Source: Mixta intestinalis
GTDB lineage: Bacteria; Pseudomonadota; Gammaproteobacteria; Enterobacterales; Enterobacteriaceae
Reading direction: 5' to 3'
Assembly: GCF_009914055.1 (NCBI RefSeq)
Contig: NZ_CP028271.1
Location: 2,356,001-2,420,000 of the forward strand
Length of the DNA: 64,000 nt
Shown here: positions 1 to 9,125 of the stretch, piece after piece
Layout: the number at the start of each line of letters is the position of its first letter
Numbering within the stretch: position 1 is the stretch's first letter
Translations under genes and position numbers: made by a program
Notes under the pieces: model-generated
Database searches by the model: none
What the model saw: the letters and a program-made list of their open reading frames with translations, nothing else
What the model was told of the DNA's origin: nothing

Positions 1-31
1 GTTGTTTAAAATCAGTGAGTTCAGCCAGCAT

Positions 32-1447
32 TTAGTTACTCGCCTCCTGCTTCATCGAGATAGGGAAAAAGGTGTTGGCGCCATAGCTGCCTTTACATTC
101 AGCAACGCTTTGCGCACCCGGCGCACAGCGGATATCAGGCATCTGGTAAACCGAGCCGTCCGAACACTGTGCTTCTTCCTGATTGTTAATCGCGAGAGTG
201 CCGGACTGCACCGCAGCGTTGACGGCAGCGCGACAGGTGACGCCATCGCCGCGAACCATCTGCACTTCACCCTTGCCATCTTTAATTTGATAATTCAGGC
301 GCAGCGGTTTGCCCGTGCGCCGATCCTGAATCCCGGCACCTGCACGCCAGCGTCCGTTAAGAAAATCGGTATTACCCTGCGATAGAGCCGCGGCGGGAAG
401 CGTTAGCGGTGCGTTGGTTTGCGCAGGTACCGTGCTGTTATTTGTTACCGCGTCAGGATCAACCGGTGCGGGCAGGTTATTCACGGGATCAGACGACGCG
501 GCGTCGGGCACGGGCTGGTGAATCTGTTCACCAGCAATGGGTTCAGCGGGTACAACGGGTTCGAATGCCGGATCGATAGCGTCGGTTCGCGGCGGCGGCA
601 GGTTATCCTGCACCGCTTCCCCCACGATCTCAGGTAACCGTTGCTCACCGCTCAGTGCCGGAATCGCCGTGCTGGTCACCAGCGTAGCGTCGGGGGGAGT
701 AGTCAGCGTTGCGGTATAACTTTCGTCAGGATGTGGCACCACCTCCGCCGGCAGCACGGTACGTTCAGTAGAAAGATCAGGCAGGCCTGGCTGCGGCGCG
801 CAGCTGCGCAACAGCAGCAGCGCTAACAGGAGCAGCAGCAATAAAGGCAACAGCCAGCGTAGCCAGCCGGGTAATATCCACCATCTGACATGCCGCGTTG
901 TTTTTTGAACGGACGAATCGATCTCGGGCACCGCCGTGCTGGCGGTAACGGGCGACGTTAACGGCGGAGCAGGACGCAGACAGTCCAGCGGATCGAGACG
1001 CATCTGATGACGCGCGTTGACGAAACCCCAAAAGCTAATTACCGGCTTTCCCGCTACCAGCCAGATATGGCGATCGTCAGGAAACTGCAGCGCTTTTTCC
1101 AGCAGCTGACCAAACAGCCTTTGTTCTGGCTGTTCGTTACGCCGTAATTCATCGCTGAGCTGACGCAGGGCCGTTTGATTCATTTCCAGCTGCGCTAACG
1201 CTGCCTGGCGCTCACTATCGGTAGCGGCAGACCAGGGAACAACATCACCGGAAAACGGAGCATACCAGTCAATACGATCGCCATGCTCGTTAATTTGCGG
1301 TATGCCGAGCATATCCGCGACCGCACCCTGTTTACGCAGGCGCAACGTTTCCCGCAGCTGTAGCGCGGAAATATGCACGGCCTGACCGTTTTCACCCATT
1401 GCCTGATATTTATTGAGCCTGTCACTGCACAGAAACATTTCTTTCAC
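32..1447 (-). CDS. SrfA-like membrane-anchored protein
   Basis: This is a 471-residue protein of uncertain biochemical role. The N-terminal segment (YQAMGENGQ at about 14-22, then SALQLRETLR and IDWYAPFSG) resembles, from memory, the SrfA family, first described in Salmonella as the first gene of an srfABC set. A basic stretch and one strong leucine-rich membrane segment lie at about 186-212, so the N-terminal 185 residues are probably cytoplasmic. A Pro/Thr-rich linker follows, then a C-terminal domain with several cysteines. The start is a GTG preceded by AAGGGC, and an ATG three codons later is an alternative. It is the last minus-strand gene before the window edge, so srfB/srfC-like genes may follow outside. 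The upstream neighbour (1690-2976) has the same layout. Family assignment is by recollection of motifs. Confidence 0.55.
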   Translation of the reverse strand: MKEMFLCSDRLNKYQAMGENGQAVHISALQLRETLRLRKQGAVADMLGIPQINEHGDRIDWYAPFSGDVVPWSAATDSERQAALAQLEMNQTALRQLSDELRRNEQPEQRLFGQLLEKALQFPDDRHIWLVAGKPVISFWGFVNARHQMRLDPLDCLRPAPPLTSPVTASTAVPEIDSSVQKTTRHVRWWILPGWLRWLLPLLLLLLLALLLLRSCAPQPGLPDLSTERTVLPAEVVPHPDESYTATLTTPPDATLVTSTAIPALSGEQRLPEIVGEAVQDNLPPPRTDAIDPAFEPVVPAEPIAGEQIHQPVPDAASSDPVNNLPAPVDPDAVTNNSTVPAQTNAPLTLPAAALSQGNTDFLNGRWRAGAGIQDRRTGKPLRLNYQIKDGKGEVQMVRGDGVTCRAAVNAAVQSGTLAINNQEEAQCSDGSVYQMPDIRCAPGAQSVAECKGSYGANTFFPISMKQEASN

Positions 1448-1689
1448 GTTGCATGCCCTTGCGGTTAATAAAACAAGTGCAATGAGCGATATTTTTTATT
1501 TTCCGATGGCCATCAAGGCGATCGAAACGAATGCTCATCACATTGATTGAGAGATAAGCGCAAATATATATCGGCAATTCATCCCAAAGGTATAAATATA
1601 TAAAATTCGTAATACAACATTAACAAATAAAGCTTAAAAACTGCCTGTCGCGATTATATAACCTTTAATAAGCCGTCAATGTTATCGCC

Positions 1690-2976
1690 TTATTCGCATC
1701 CTTGTGGAATATATTCCCTTACCGCTTCATTCATTATTTGATTAAATTCATGTGCGCTATTGATAGCGAAAACCTGTCCGCCGGTATTGCTGGCAATGCA
1801 ATTTCCCGCGCCGGTATTCAGAATATCAACGACGTTAACCTGCAAACGGGGTTTTTGCATTTTTAACTGCCGGGCTACTTCACAGGGATCGCCGCCGCAG
1901 GTTTCTTCGCCGTCCGTTATCAGCAAAATAATCGCATCGCGCTTGACGCCATCGACCAATTTCCCTGCTTTCATTAATGCTTCAGCCAGCGGTGTCTTTC
2001 CTGTTGGTTCAATGCCATCGATCGTTTTCTTCAGTTCCGAACGTTGCTGAAAGGAAAACGTCTTAGAGGTAGTTACCCGTTTACAGTCAGCCGCAGCGAT
2101 AAGATTCACGTTCATATCTGCTGGTAATGCATCAACGATCTGTTTAGCCGAGCGCCGTGCCAGCGTAATGCGGCGCGGCTCGCGTTCTATATCAAGAGAG
2201 GATTTATTCTCCATCCAGAGCTGTAGCTCATCCGGCGTCACATCCATACTGAGAGCCATGGAGACTGAACCATCAAACACCATAATCATTTCAGGTGCCT
2301 GCTCTTTTGTCCGCCGCTCCGGGCACAGCATTTTTACCGATGCAGCTTCAGGCGCTGGCCCGGCGCTCACTGCCGCCGTATCCGGGCTGATAATCTCGCC
2401 TGACGGCTGGCAGCGACGTAACAGCAATATCATTAAGGCAAACAGCAGTACCAGCAGCATTAACCATGGCCACCAGGCACGTTTTTTTACCGACGCCACA
2501 ACTGGCGTCGCCGGGATAATATCGCTGTTAAGCAGATCAACAATAACGGGCTGCCCTTCAATCACCCACACTTTTGCGTCATTTGGACGCTTATATGCCA
2601 GCGCCAGCATCGCCAAAAGATCGGCAGATTCCTCATTGGCGGCAGAAAGACGCTGATAAAGCTGTTCGACAACCGCCAGCCGCTGTATAAGCAGCACTTC
2701 TACCCTGGCCTTATCGGCCTCAGTTAATTGTTCCAGCGGCTTCGGTTCACCCTTTAGCTCGCTGTACCATTCTATTGCACCATCAGCCGCCACCACGGGG
2801 CTGGCAAATAACGCGCTACAGGCCGGATTAAGCTGTTTTTTAACAAGTGCAATAAAAGCTGGGTAGCCAGTTATATAGTTTTGTAAAACGGCGGCGGGTA
2901 TAACGGTTCTTGTTATTCTAATCATCCTAATTATCGCACTGTATTTATGTTGGCCAGAGCCATAAATGGTATTCAA
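1690..2976 (-). CDS. VWA-domain membrane protein, SrfA-like N-terminus
   Basis: This is a protein of about 428 residues. Its N-terminal part parallels the SrfA-like neighbour (IEWYSEL and VWVIEGQPVI here, IDWYAPF and IWLVAGKPVI there). It is followed by a single leucine-rich transmembrane segment (about 165-187) and a C-terminal von Willebrand factor A domain (about 230-420). The VWA domain keeps the metal-ion-dependent adhesion site: FDGSVSM (DxSxS), the threonine in TGKTPLAEAL, and the aspartate in LITDGEE. Cysteine pairs in the VWA part (GEETCGGDPC, GNCIAS, terminal GCE) suggest an oxidised, periplasmic location. The start is uncertain: the first codon is TTG, and an ATG 17 codons in has an AGG abutting it. 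The partner and ligand are unknown. Confidence 0.6.
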   Translation of the reverse strand: MNTIYGSGQHKYSAIIRMIRITRTVIPAAVLQNYITGYPAFIALVKKQLNPACSALFASPVVAADGAIEWYSELKGEPKPLEQLTEADKARVEVLLIQRLAVVEQLYQRLSAANEESADLLAMLALAYKRPNDAKVWVIEGQPVIVDLLNSDIIPATPVVASVKKRAWWPWLMLLVLLFALMILLLRRCQPSGEIISPDTAAVSAGPAPEAASVKMLCPERRTKEQAPEMIMVFDGSVSMALSMDVTPDELQLWMENKSSLDIEREPRRITLARRSAKQIVDALPADMNVNLIAAADCKRVTTSKTFSFQQRSELKKTIDGIEPTGKTPLAEALMKAGKLVDGVKRDAIILLITDGEETCGGDPCEVARQLKMQKPRLQVNVVDILNTGAGNCIASNTGGQVFAINSAHEFNQIMNEAVREYIPQGCE

Positions 2977-3236
2977 ACCCCGTCAGTAACCCAGAGGCCA
3001 GGCGAGACAGAATCAAAAAAACAGAATGTCATCTGTAAGCAAATGTAATTGTACTACGGAGATTTTATTGTTTGTAGCGTTAAAAACACACCTGACAGAA
3101 AAATAAGACACTGCATCCACTGATAAAATCACGCTATCTTTTCGAACGCTATACACAAAGAAACATACTTCATGAAATATTTTTCAAAACAAACGTAGTT
3201 GTTACAATCGCATCAATTATAAAACAGTATCAGAAA

Positions 3237-3479
3237 TCACTGAATCACCTGGTACGAAAATTCAGTAAAGAAACCGCGAAACGTCGCTAAAAGAGTGATA
3301 GGGATTCTGCCGGGGAAAAGCATGAAAGGAATGAATGGTGTGACAGGATGGAAAAGGAAGTTAAGGATTAGCAGATAAATAAAAGTGAGGGTGAGGTCTA
3401 TCCATTGCCGCTGTACAGCAAAACGCCAACTCTCGTTCGCGCCTTGCCGCTTGCCATAAAAAGCACCCTCAGCCATCAA
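3237..3479 (-). CDS. doubtful 80-residue hydrophobic ORF
   Basis: This open frame lies in the gap between tssJ and the VWA gene. It has a charged N-terminus (GKRQGANESWRF) followed by two hydrophobic stretches. I have an impression that the GKRQGANESWRF string recurs in small hypothetical proteins of enterobacteria, which would fit a dispersed element rather than a gene, but I cannot confirm it. No good ribosome-binding site is seen. The rest of the gap (2977-3236) is AT-rich and I see nothing in it. Confidence 0.2.
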   Translation of the reverse strand: MMAEGAFYGKRQGANESWRFAVQRQWIDLTLTFIYLLILNFLFHPVTPFIPFMLFPGRIPITLLATFRGFFTEFSYQVIQ

Positions 3480-3521
3480 AGGTATTTACCTCGCCGTTAA
3501 GCGTTTCAAAGTCAGGATGTA

Positions 3522-4067
3522 TTAATCCTCCTTAAACGGCAGCAATTTGAGACTGTTATCGCCAGCCTCAAACACACGCGGCTTATCTGGATCCAGCTCT
3601 TCGCGCTCCAGCACCTGCTTCCAGCTGTTCTTCTGCGTGTCAGGATGGCGAAACAACCCTGCTACCGCCACAAATTTAGCGTCGGATTCCATCGTCATAT
3701 CCAGTGTGGCATTGCCGCCCGGCTTTAATACTACCTCACGACTGGCAAGCAGAACGTCGCTTAATAACACTTCATCTTCTTTCAGCAGCTGCTGGTAAAC
3801 TATCTTATCGAACAGCGAACGATCTTTTAGCTGATAGATGCGGATGACTACTGGCTCAGAAAGCGAATTATTTTCACGAGCGTCGGTATTCAGTGTGGCA
3901 CGCGCCATAAAATCAAGATGCAGAACCTTTATCTTCTTATAAAAAACAGAGGTTACTGCATTCTTGGTACCGTCAGTGACGCTCTGGGTCAGTCCACACC
4001 CGGTAAGGCTGGCAGCCACCAGCGGCAGCAGCCAGAAAGCAGTTTTAGTCAAATTTGTACGTAACAC
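3522..4067 (-). CDS. tssJ: T6SS outer-membrane lipoprotein TssJ
   Basis: TssJ is the outer-membrane lipoprotein that anchors the TssJLM membrane complex by binding the periplasmic part of TssM. The predicted product is 181 residues with a lipoprotein signal peptide ending in the lipobox LTGC (cysteine at about 24) and a compact beta-rich body containing the family-like RIYQLKDRSLFD stretch. I place the start at the GTG at 4067, because AAAGGA lies 7-8 bases upstream and the signal peptide then has normal length. An upstream in-frame ATG would add 13 residues that are really the re-read end of tssG. The first 59 bases and the sequence before them are part of the 100-bp repeat shared with the end of tssG, so this copy was separated from tssG by the effector cassette insertion. 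Confidence 0.9.
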   Translation of the reverse strand: MLRTNLTKTAFWLLPLVAASLTGCGLTQSVTDGTKNAVTSVFYKKIKVLHLDFMARATLNTDARENNSLSEPVVIRIYQLKDRSLFDKIVYQQLLKEDEVLLSDVLLASREVVLKPGGNATLDMTMESDAKFVAVAGLFRHPDTQKNSWKQVLEREELDPDKPRVFEAGDNSLKLLPFKED

Positions 4068-4108
4068 GTCGATTTCCTTTTGTCTGTGTTGCGGGCTGCA
4101 AACCACAA
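4009..4108. repeat. 100-bp direct repeat, left copy (tssG/tssJ junction)
   Basis: This copy is identical, base for base, to 8004-8103. It contains the last codons of tssG (without the rest of that gene) and the first 20 codons of tssJ, including its GTG start and ribosome-binding site. The two copies lie 3,995 bases apart and bracket the effector/immunity cassette. Confidence 0.95.
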
Positions 4109-4114
4109 CAATAT

Positions 4115-5146
4115 TTACCCATATCGTTTTTTCAGGGCATCGTGAATTCTGTTGGTGGCATCTTCCATGCGCTTATACCTTTTTCTCCAGACTCTGATTG
4201 GCTCACTGGCAAACACCAGTCGCCACATATTTTTCGGATTATCGGCAGCACTGACGTTTACCGGATCGTCGGCTGCAGGCTCACAGGCAGCCAGAACCTC
4301 CTGCGGCCAGCGGGGAATCTTTCCTGTCTGGCTGGTAATATAACGACAGACTGACGCTTCCACATTCAATGGCAGCATAAAAGGAAAATAAATCCACTCC
4401 AGACGGGATTCCATATAGAGCAGATTTTGCAGGCCGAAAATATACCCTTCCTTACGGTCTTCTATCGGCGGGCAAAGCACCACTAAATCAGCCAGTTCCT
4501 GCACTACGTCTTCTTCCATATAGCAGCGGATAAATTCCCAGTATCCAGGCAGAGATTCTTTATTTTCACAAATCCCCAGGCTAAATGTTTCCAGTACCGT
4601 TTCACCATCCTTATCAAGAATATGTCCACGGATCGTCCACTCACGTAAGGGTCCTGGCTCTTTATCCTGAGTAAACCAGATATCTTTCCAGGGAGCAGTT
4701 AATACGGTGCCATTGGTTCGAAAAACGTAAACCATTTTATTTTTCCGGTTAAAACGAATCGGATAATGCGTCCATTTAAACCATTCTTTTAAAAGAAGAT
4801 GACCAAACCAGAATAAAAATCCAAACATAGGCACAGAGATTACTGCCACATCGATAAAAATATCGATAATTTCTTTCCCTGATAAAAAAAACGAATGAAA
4901 AACCGCGTACAAGTAAATAGAAGCAAGCATAAAAAACATCAAAGCAAAAAACTGCGTATTTGTCCCCCCGTCCTTATAAAACTTATCTACTGTCTCCAGA
5001 TAAGTAGAATTCATTCTGATAACTGATTCGCCACAATTAAAGGACTTGACCTTTATGGGGGTCCCCTGTTGTAGCCGATGATTTCTTTCCGAGCGGGTTA
5101 ACGGGCGGTTCACTTTATAAGGCTGATAAAGTCCATACACTGACAT
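4115..5146 (-). CDS. DUF6708-type membrane protein, putative immunity to VasX-like effector 2
   Basis: This 343-residue protein has two adjacent transmembrane segments (about 60-85 and 95-120), then a conserved stretch WFKWTHYPIRFNRKNKMVYV and a cytoplasmic C-terminal half with KIPRWPQEV near the end. It is a clear paralogue of the protein at 16911-17996 (FRWTHYPVRFDRKN, KIPRWSAEV). I believe this is the DUF6708 family, found beside VasX-like effectors. Encoding directly after the effector with a 2-base gap, plus the membrane location, suggests it protects the cell against that pore-forming toxin; this is inference. AAGGAAG lies upstream of the ATG. The gene is uniformly AT-rich, unlike the T6SS core. 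Confidence 0.65.
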   Translation of the reverse strand: MSVYGLYQPYKVNRPLTRSERNHRLQQGTPIKVKSFNCGESVIRMNSTYLETVDKFYKDGGTNTQFFALMFFMLASIYLYAVFHSFFLSGKEIIDIFIDVAVISVPMFGFLFWFGHLLLKEWFKWTHYPIRFNRKNKMVYVFRTNGTVLTAPWKDIWFTQDKEPGPLREWTIRGHILDKDGETVLETFSLGICENKESLPGYWEFIRCYMEEDVVQELADLVVLCPPIEDRKEGYIFGLQNLLYMESRLEWIYFPFMLPLNVEASVCRYITSQTGKIPRWPQEVLAACEPAADDPVNVSAADNPKNMWRLVFASEPIRVWRKRYKRMEDATNRIHDALKKRYG

Positions 5147-5148
5147 AT

Positions 5149-7746
5149 TCAGTCTTCCTTTGATGTTATTGCTTCGTTAAAAGCAGCTATTTCCATTGCC
5201 TGCGTGGGATAAATTTCCGGTAGTGTATATAGCCCCTCTTTAGCCTTACGCCAAAGACAGGACTTTAACCACTTCTGGATATCATCGCCTTCTTTGAAAG
5301 CCATATAGATGGCTGATCCAAAAATAAAAACTACTGCCCAGGCTAATCCGAGGGGCCCCAAAACAAAACCTAAAAGAGCACCAGACAACATAATCCCACC
5401 AATTCCTGAAATAAAGCTGGCGGTCATAAGTCCCCATTCTCTTTGAAGAGCATAATCTATACCATTAAAAATATCCCATCCAATCGCTACTACAGCAGCC
5501 CAGGAGCAATATTTAATCCCAGTTTTCAAAACAACCATAGTCTTTTTCAAGAAATCAGCCCCCATACTGGAACGTACAATGTTTTTAAGCCGGAGTACTT
5601 TCAAATCATTTAGCGTTCGCTCCGCAAGTTCCAGCGATGAACCAAAGGCTCCAATTACGTTAGCACCTAACCGGGTTCCCTTTTCCCAGCTTAGTAAATC
5701 CTTATCTCCTGCCGCACTTTTTAGAGCAATACCCTGAAAAATCACCGAAGCCATACATCCCCAGAAGGGCACGGCTCCAGCTGTCATTCCGGCGATATAT
5801 TTAGCACTAATCCCCTTTAGCACCGCCATATTACGATGATATAAACGCAGAAAAATAGAGTTTGTTATATCTTCTGCAGAATGGAGAATACTTCCAATCT
5901 GTTTTAAATTATCTTTCTGCGGTAATGCAGCCAGTCGCCTGGATTCCTTGATATCAACAAGTACCATAAAATGCCGCTTCTGCGTTTCTTCCAGAGGAAT
6001 ACCGTCCAGTTCCATTTTGCGTAGAGCTTTATCAAGGTGAGGGCGTAGTTTATCCTGCGACACGCTACCATCAAAATCTATCATTCTGGCAATTTGCTCC
6101 AGCGCAGCTTCAAGAAAGTGCTTGCGTTTAGCCGTTAACGCCATGGTTTTCAATCCATAGCCACTACTTGTGACCATTGCGACTAACGCTAATGCGGGCT
6201 TGCTCCATGCCATTCTTTGAATCAAGCGGATAAATCCACTACTGATAGTATTGATGTAATGCTCCATTTTAAGAGAAAATACTTTACTATAATCTTCCGT
6301 AGCATCTTTAATCGCATCCATAAGATTTTCCCAGGGGACGTTATTTATGTCAGAAGATTTTTTTACTGCTTCCTGTATAAGATTGGAAATTTTTTCATTA
6401 TTAAAAACAAATGCCTGTAAAATATAATTCTCACCACTAAACGCTTCTGCCGACATCTGGCTGTGTAGCCATCGGGATATCGGAGCTTGATCTTGCATCC
6501 CTTCCAAACAGTCAGTCACACTTTGTAAATAGCAGATCCCACTATGAACATTATTCGTATCAAAGTTATGTAGAAAATAATCAGTAAGTGATGTACTTTG
6601 CAGCCATGAGAGATACATTTTTGTCATTGGCGTAATAACGCTATTATTATATTTTTTTACTGCCAGACTAAGTTCTTTCAGAAATTCCTGTTCTTTATTT
6701 CTGTCAATATAGTTTTCGTATTCAGCCCAACGTTGCTTAACTCGTAGTTCAAACCGCTCATCAAAAGTTTCTCTTCTGTTTCGTTCAGCTTCCTTTGCTG
6801 CATGTTCAGGATTATCGGGTGGCATTGGTACACCAGCGATTATTCGGGATCCAATCGCTTGTGAAATATGCACGCTGAATTCATCGTCACTCAACAAATC
6901 GCGCCGAAACTGTGCAGTCATAACCTGCTTTAGGCCCGATAATGCCGATGTTAGAGTGATTCCACGAGAATATTTAGGATCATCAGCAAAACGGGTTGTA
7001 AGACGCCTGGTGAATAAATAGCTCAGTTCTTGAGTAATGGCAACAGGATCCACAAGAGCTACGATGGCCCCCTTTCCCGCATATAACGCGTCAGCTGCCT
7101 GTATTATATGCAGTCCTTCCAGCGTTCTCATAGCTTTGAAAGGTACAGGAGACCAGGTTTTATGGTCACATGATCCAGCTTTACTGCTATATTCCGCTAC
7201 CGTGGTACACAGAGAGGCTAGCGGCAATGCTTGTTCTTCCCGTCCGTTGTTAAGCCACGCATCCATATCGAAACTCTGCATGTATTGACTACGATATGCG
7301 GCATCTTCATGTCTTTTACGAGTGGCATCAGTCCATTGAAATTCAGACCAGCTGAACCAAAATATGCCATTTTTCATTCCCATCGGTTTTACCGGCAACG
7401 TAATTAAAGATGCCATTGCCAATTCATCAGGATTCGTAATGCATGGTTTTCTCGTGCCTGCGACAATATCAGGAGGAACCTCTCCTCTTTCTGATAATGG
7501 GTAGAAATAACCATCGCCAGTAACATAATAGTTGATCCAACTGGCATCAGATTCCGCCCAAATGTTCAGAAAGCCCTCCCGTAATAATCGTGCTGTATAG
7601 CGCGTTTCCCCCTGAACAGAAACAGGCATAACAATTTCCGAAGGTAACGCTGGCAGGAAATCATCCTGAGCTATTACCGCCGGACGTATAGGTAAAATCG
7701 GCAAGCCATAGCGAATACAGAATTTACAGCCATGTTGTGTACTCAT
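5149..7746 (-). CDS. VasX-like T6SS effector 2 (pore-forming type)
   Basis: This 865-residue protein opens with CKFCIRYGLPILPIRPAV, the signature of the VasX N-terminal-region (BTH_I2691-type) T6SS effectors. The N-terminal third should mediate loading. The C-terminal quarter has several hydrophobic segments (about 650-690, 765-830), including a Gly-rich run GIGGIMLSGALLGFVLGPLG, consistent with a colicin-like membrane-permeabilising domain as described for VasX. The start at 7746 is chosen for AAAGGAG eight bases upstream; an in-frame ATG further up adds 23 residues with no family match. It is paralogous along its length to the protein at 17999-20620 but clearly diverged. Unlike that copy it has no DUF4123 chaperone gene beside it. 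Its low GC suggests transfer. Confidence 0.75.
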   Translation of the reverse strand: MSTQHGCKFCIRYGLPILPIRPAVIAQDDFLPALPSEIVMPVSVQGETRYTARLLREGFLNIWAESDASWINYYVTGDGYFYPLSERGEVPPDIVAGTRKPCITNPDELAMASLITLPVKPMGMKNGIFWFSWSEFQWTDATRKRHEDAAYRSQYMQSFDMDAWLNNGREEQALPLASLCTTVAEYSSKAGSCDHKTWSPVPFKAMRTLEGLHIIQAADALYAGKGAIVALVDPVAITQELSYLFTRRLTTRFADDPKYSRGITLTSALSGLKQVMTAQFRRDLLSDDEFSVHISQAIGSRIIAGVPMPPDNPEHAAKEAERNRRETFDERFELRVKQRWAEYENYIDRNKEQEFLKELSLAVKKYNNSVITPMTKMYLSWLQSTSLTDYFLHNFDTNNVHSGICYLQSVTDCLEGMQDQAPISRWLHSQMSAEAFSGENYILQAFVFNNEKISNLIQEAVKKSSDINNVPWENLMDAIKDATEDYSKVFSLKMEHYINTISSGFIRLIQRMAWSKPALALVAMVTSSGYGLKTMALTAKRKHFLEAALEQIARMIDFDGSVSQDKLRPHLDKALRKMELDGIPLEETQKRHFMVLVDIKESRRLAALPQKDNLKQIGSILHSAEDITNSIFLRLYHRNMAVLKGISAKYIAGMTAGAVPFWGCMASVIFQGIALKSAAGDKDLLSWEKGTRLGANVIGAFGSSLELAERTLNDLKVLRLKNIVRSSMGADFLKKTMVVLKTGIKYCSWAAVVAIGWDIFNGIDYALQREWGLMTASFISGIGGIMLSGALLGFVLGPLGLAWAVVFIFGSAIYMAFKEGDDIQKWLKSCLWRKAKEGLYTLPEIYPTQAMEIAAFNEAITSKED

Positions 7747-7987
7747 TTTAGCGTCTCCTTTTATTATTACTGAGCTATGGCCTGTCAAAACTTCCTGTTT
7801 AATTTTTTCTTTCATGAAAGAATTACATTATAAAATAATTGCGGAAGTTGCTGAGCTGGTTGCAAAACGTTATTTTTTCAATGTAGACCAAAAATGATCT
7901 AATTATTCTGTCAGCGCTTGAGCGTCTTTTTTAACAGCGCTATTTTTACAATTGGTTTTGTCAGTCAGGGCCAGGTAAGCGTCAAAT

Positions 7988-8062
7988 TCAGGGGCTGGAA
8001 TGACTGGCAGCCACCAGCGGCAGCAGCCAGAAAGCAGTTTTAGTCAAATTTGTACGTAACAC
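7988..8062 (-). pseudogene. tssJ 5' remnant (24 codons) overlapping the end of tssG
   Basis: Starting at the GTG at 8062, this reads the first 20 residues of TssJ (VLRTNLTKTAFWLLPLVAAS), then leaves the repeat and stops after four unrelated residues. It shows that tssJ originally began inside the 3' end of tssG, and that the insertion cut it off and supplied a complete copy 4 kb away. The remaining bases to the effector start (7747-7987) are AT-rich and hold nothing I can name. Confidence 0.85.
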
Positions 8063-8103
8063 GTCGATTTCCTTTTGTCTGTGTTGCGGGCTGCAAACCA
8101 CAA
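8004..8103. repeat. 100-bp direct repeat, right copy (tssG/tssJ junction)
   Basis: This is the perfect copy of 4009-4108. It covers the last 20-odd codons of intact tssG and the first 20 codons of the broken tssJ remnant. The first mismatches are at 8003 and 8104. Confidence 0.95.
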
Positions 8104-9125
8104 TAATGCCCCACTTCAGTAGTAAAGGTTGGCGGCACATCATCAGGAACGTGGTTTTCCTCCACGCCCAGTACGCCGCTCATGCCCAGCCAGAACGGTG
8201 CTTCACCAAGAGGCGGAACGGGCAACAGATGAGAGCTTACGGTCAAGCGAATTTTGGCCTTAAAGCGCCAGCCAAGATAGACGCGCAGCATGACTAAAAA
8301 ATCCTGATAAAGCTGGCCTTCCGGCATCCAGCCCTGCGCCTCATCCACATTATCAGTGAACAGTTCGATCAATAACTGGCTGCTGGTATCCATTACCTCA
8401 TCACCCAGCGGCATATTGCCATCTAACCGGAAATCGTCTTCGCCGATAAAACCAGGCGGCTGCCCGATCGCTACAGGCCGCAGGCAGTAAGGGCTGACGC
8501 GCACCGAGGTATTCGATGCCAGAAGCTGCACCAGCGCCTGCACGCCTTCCGCAGTTTTTCCCGGCTGGCGCAGCACGCTAAGCAGCGCCAGAAAGCGCGA
8601 AATCGGAGTAGCAATATGGTTTGCGGTACCCGGAATGCCCAACCCCACCAGCCCCAGCAGTGACTGTGAGATATTATCCGCGCCGCCCGACGCGAAGGTG
8701 GCGGGCCAGGAGTACTTACGCCAGATGCGATAAAACTGCGTCAGAATGCGGTGGCTGAAGATATCGAGAAAGTGCTGCTGAACTTCATGCCCTTCTCTGC
8801 CCTGGGCGATATCGTCAAGATAGGCTGGCGGCAGCGGAGAATCGACACCGTACAGCCCCATAAACGTGGTGCGCACCGTTGGCGGTGCCGCTGCATTCTC
8901 TTCGTCATACTCAACGCTTTTCAGCTCGCTGGCCGGAAATCCCATTCCCGGATGCGGACGAAAACGTACCGGATCGTCGGCAGGATGGCTGGTACTGCCC
9001 ATTAATGGCTTACCCGGCTGCTGTTTTTCCAGAAGCTGACAGAAACGATAAAAGTTGATCCGCGTTAGCTCCGCCTCCAGCCGTGGCGTTAGCCGGGAAT
9101 GCGGCGATTGTGTTTCTCTTCCCAT
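8040..9125 (-). CDS. tssG: T6SS baseplate protein TssG
   Basis: TssG is a wedge component of the phage-like baseplate and binds TssF, TssE and TssK. The 361-residue product has a normal family length and typical stretches (INFYRFCQLLE near the start; RFRPHPGMGFPASE at about 52; LLGLVGLGIPGTANHIATPI mid-protein). It overlaps the end of tssF by 37 bases, a common coupled arrangement. Its C-terminal codons lie inside the 100-bp repeat, and its natural downstream partner tssJ has been displaced. Confidence 0.92.
   Translation of the reverse strand: MGRETQSPHSRLTPRLEAELTRINFYRFCQLLEKQQPGKPLMGSTSHPADDPVRFRPHPGMGFPASELKSVEYDEENAAAPPTVRTTFMGLYGVDSPLPPAYLDDIAQGREGHEVQQHFLDIFSHRILTQFYRIWRKYSWPATFASGGADNISQSLLGLVGLGIPGTANHIATPISRFLALLSVLRQPGKTAEGVQALVQLLASNTSVRVSPYCLRPVAIGQPPGFIGEDDFRLDGNMPLGDEVMDTSSQLLIELFTDNVDEAQGWMPEGQLYQDFLVMLRVYLGWRFKAKIRLTVSSHLLPVPPLGEAPFWLGMSGVLGVEENHVPDDVPPTFTTEVGHYCGLQPATQTKGNRRVTYKFD

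Noticed and set aside
4115..8003. Transposon or integron as the source of the effector cassette
   Set aside because: No transposase, integrase, terminal inverted repeats or att-like site was seen; the flanks are a repeat of native T6SS sequence.
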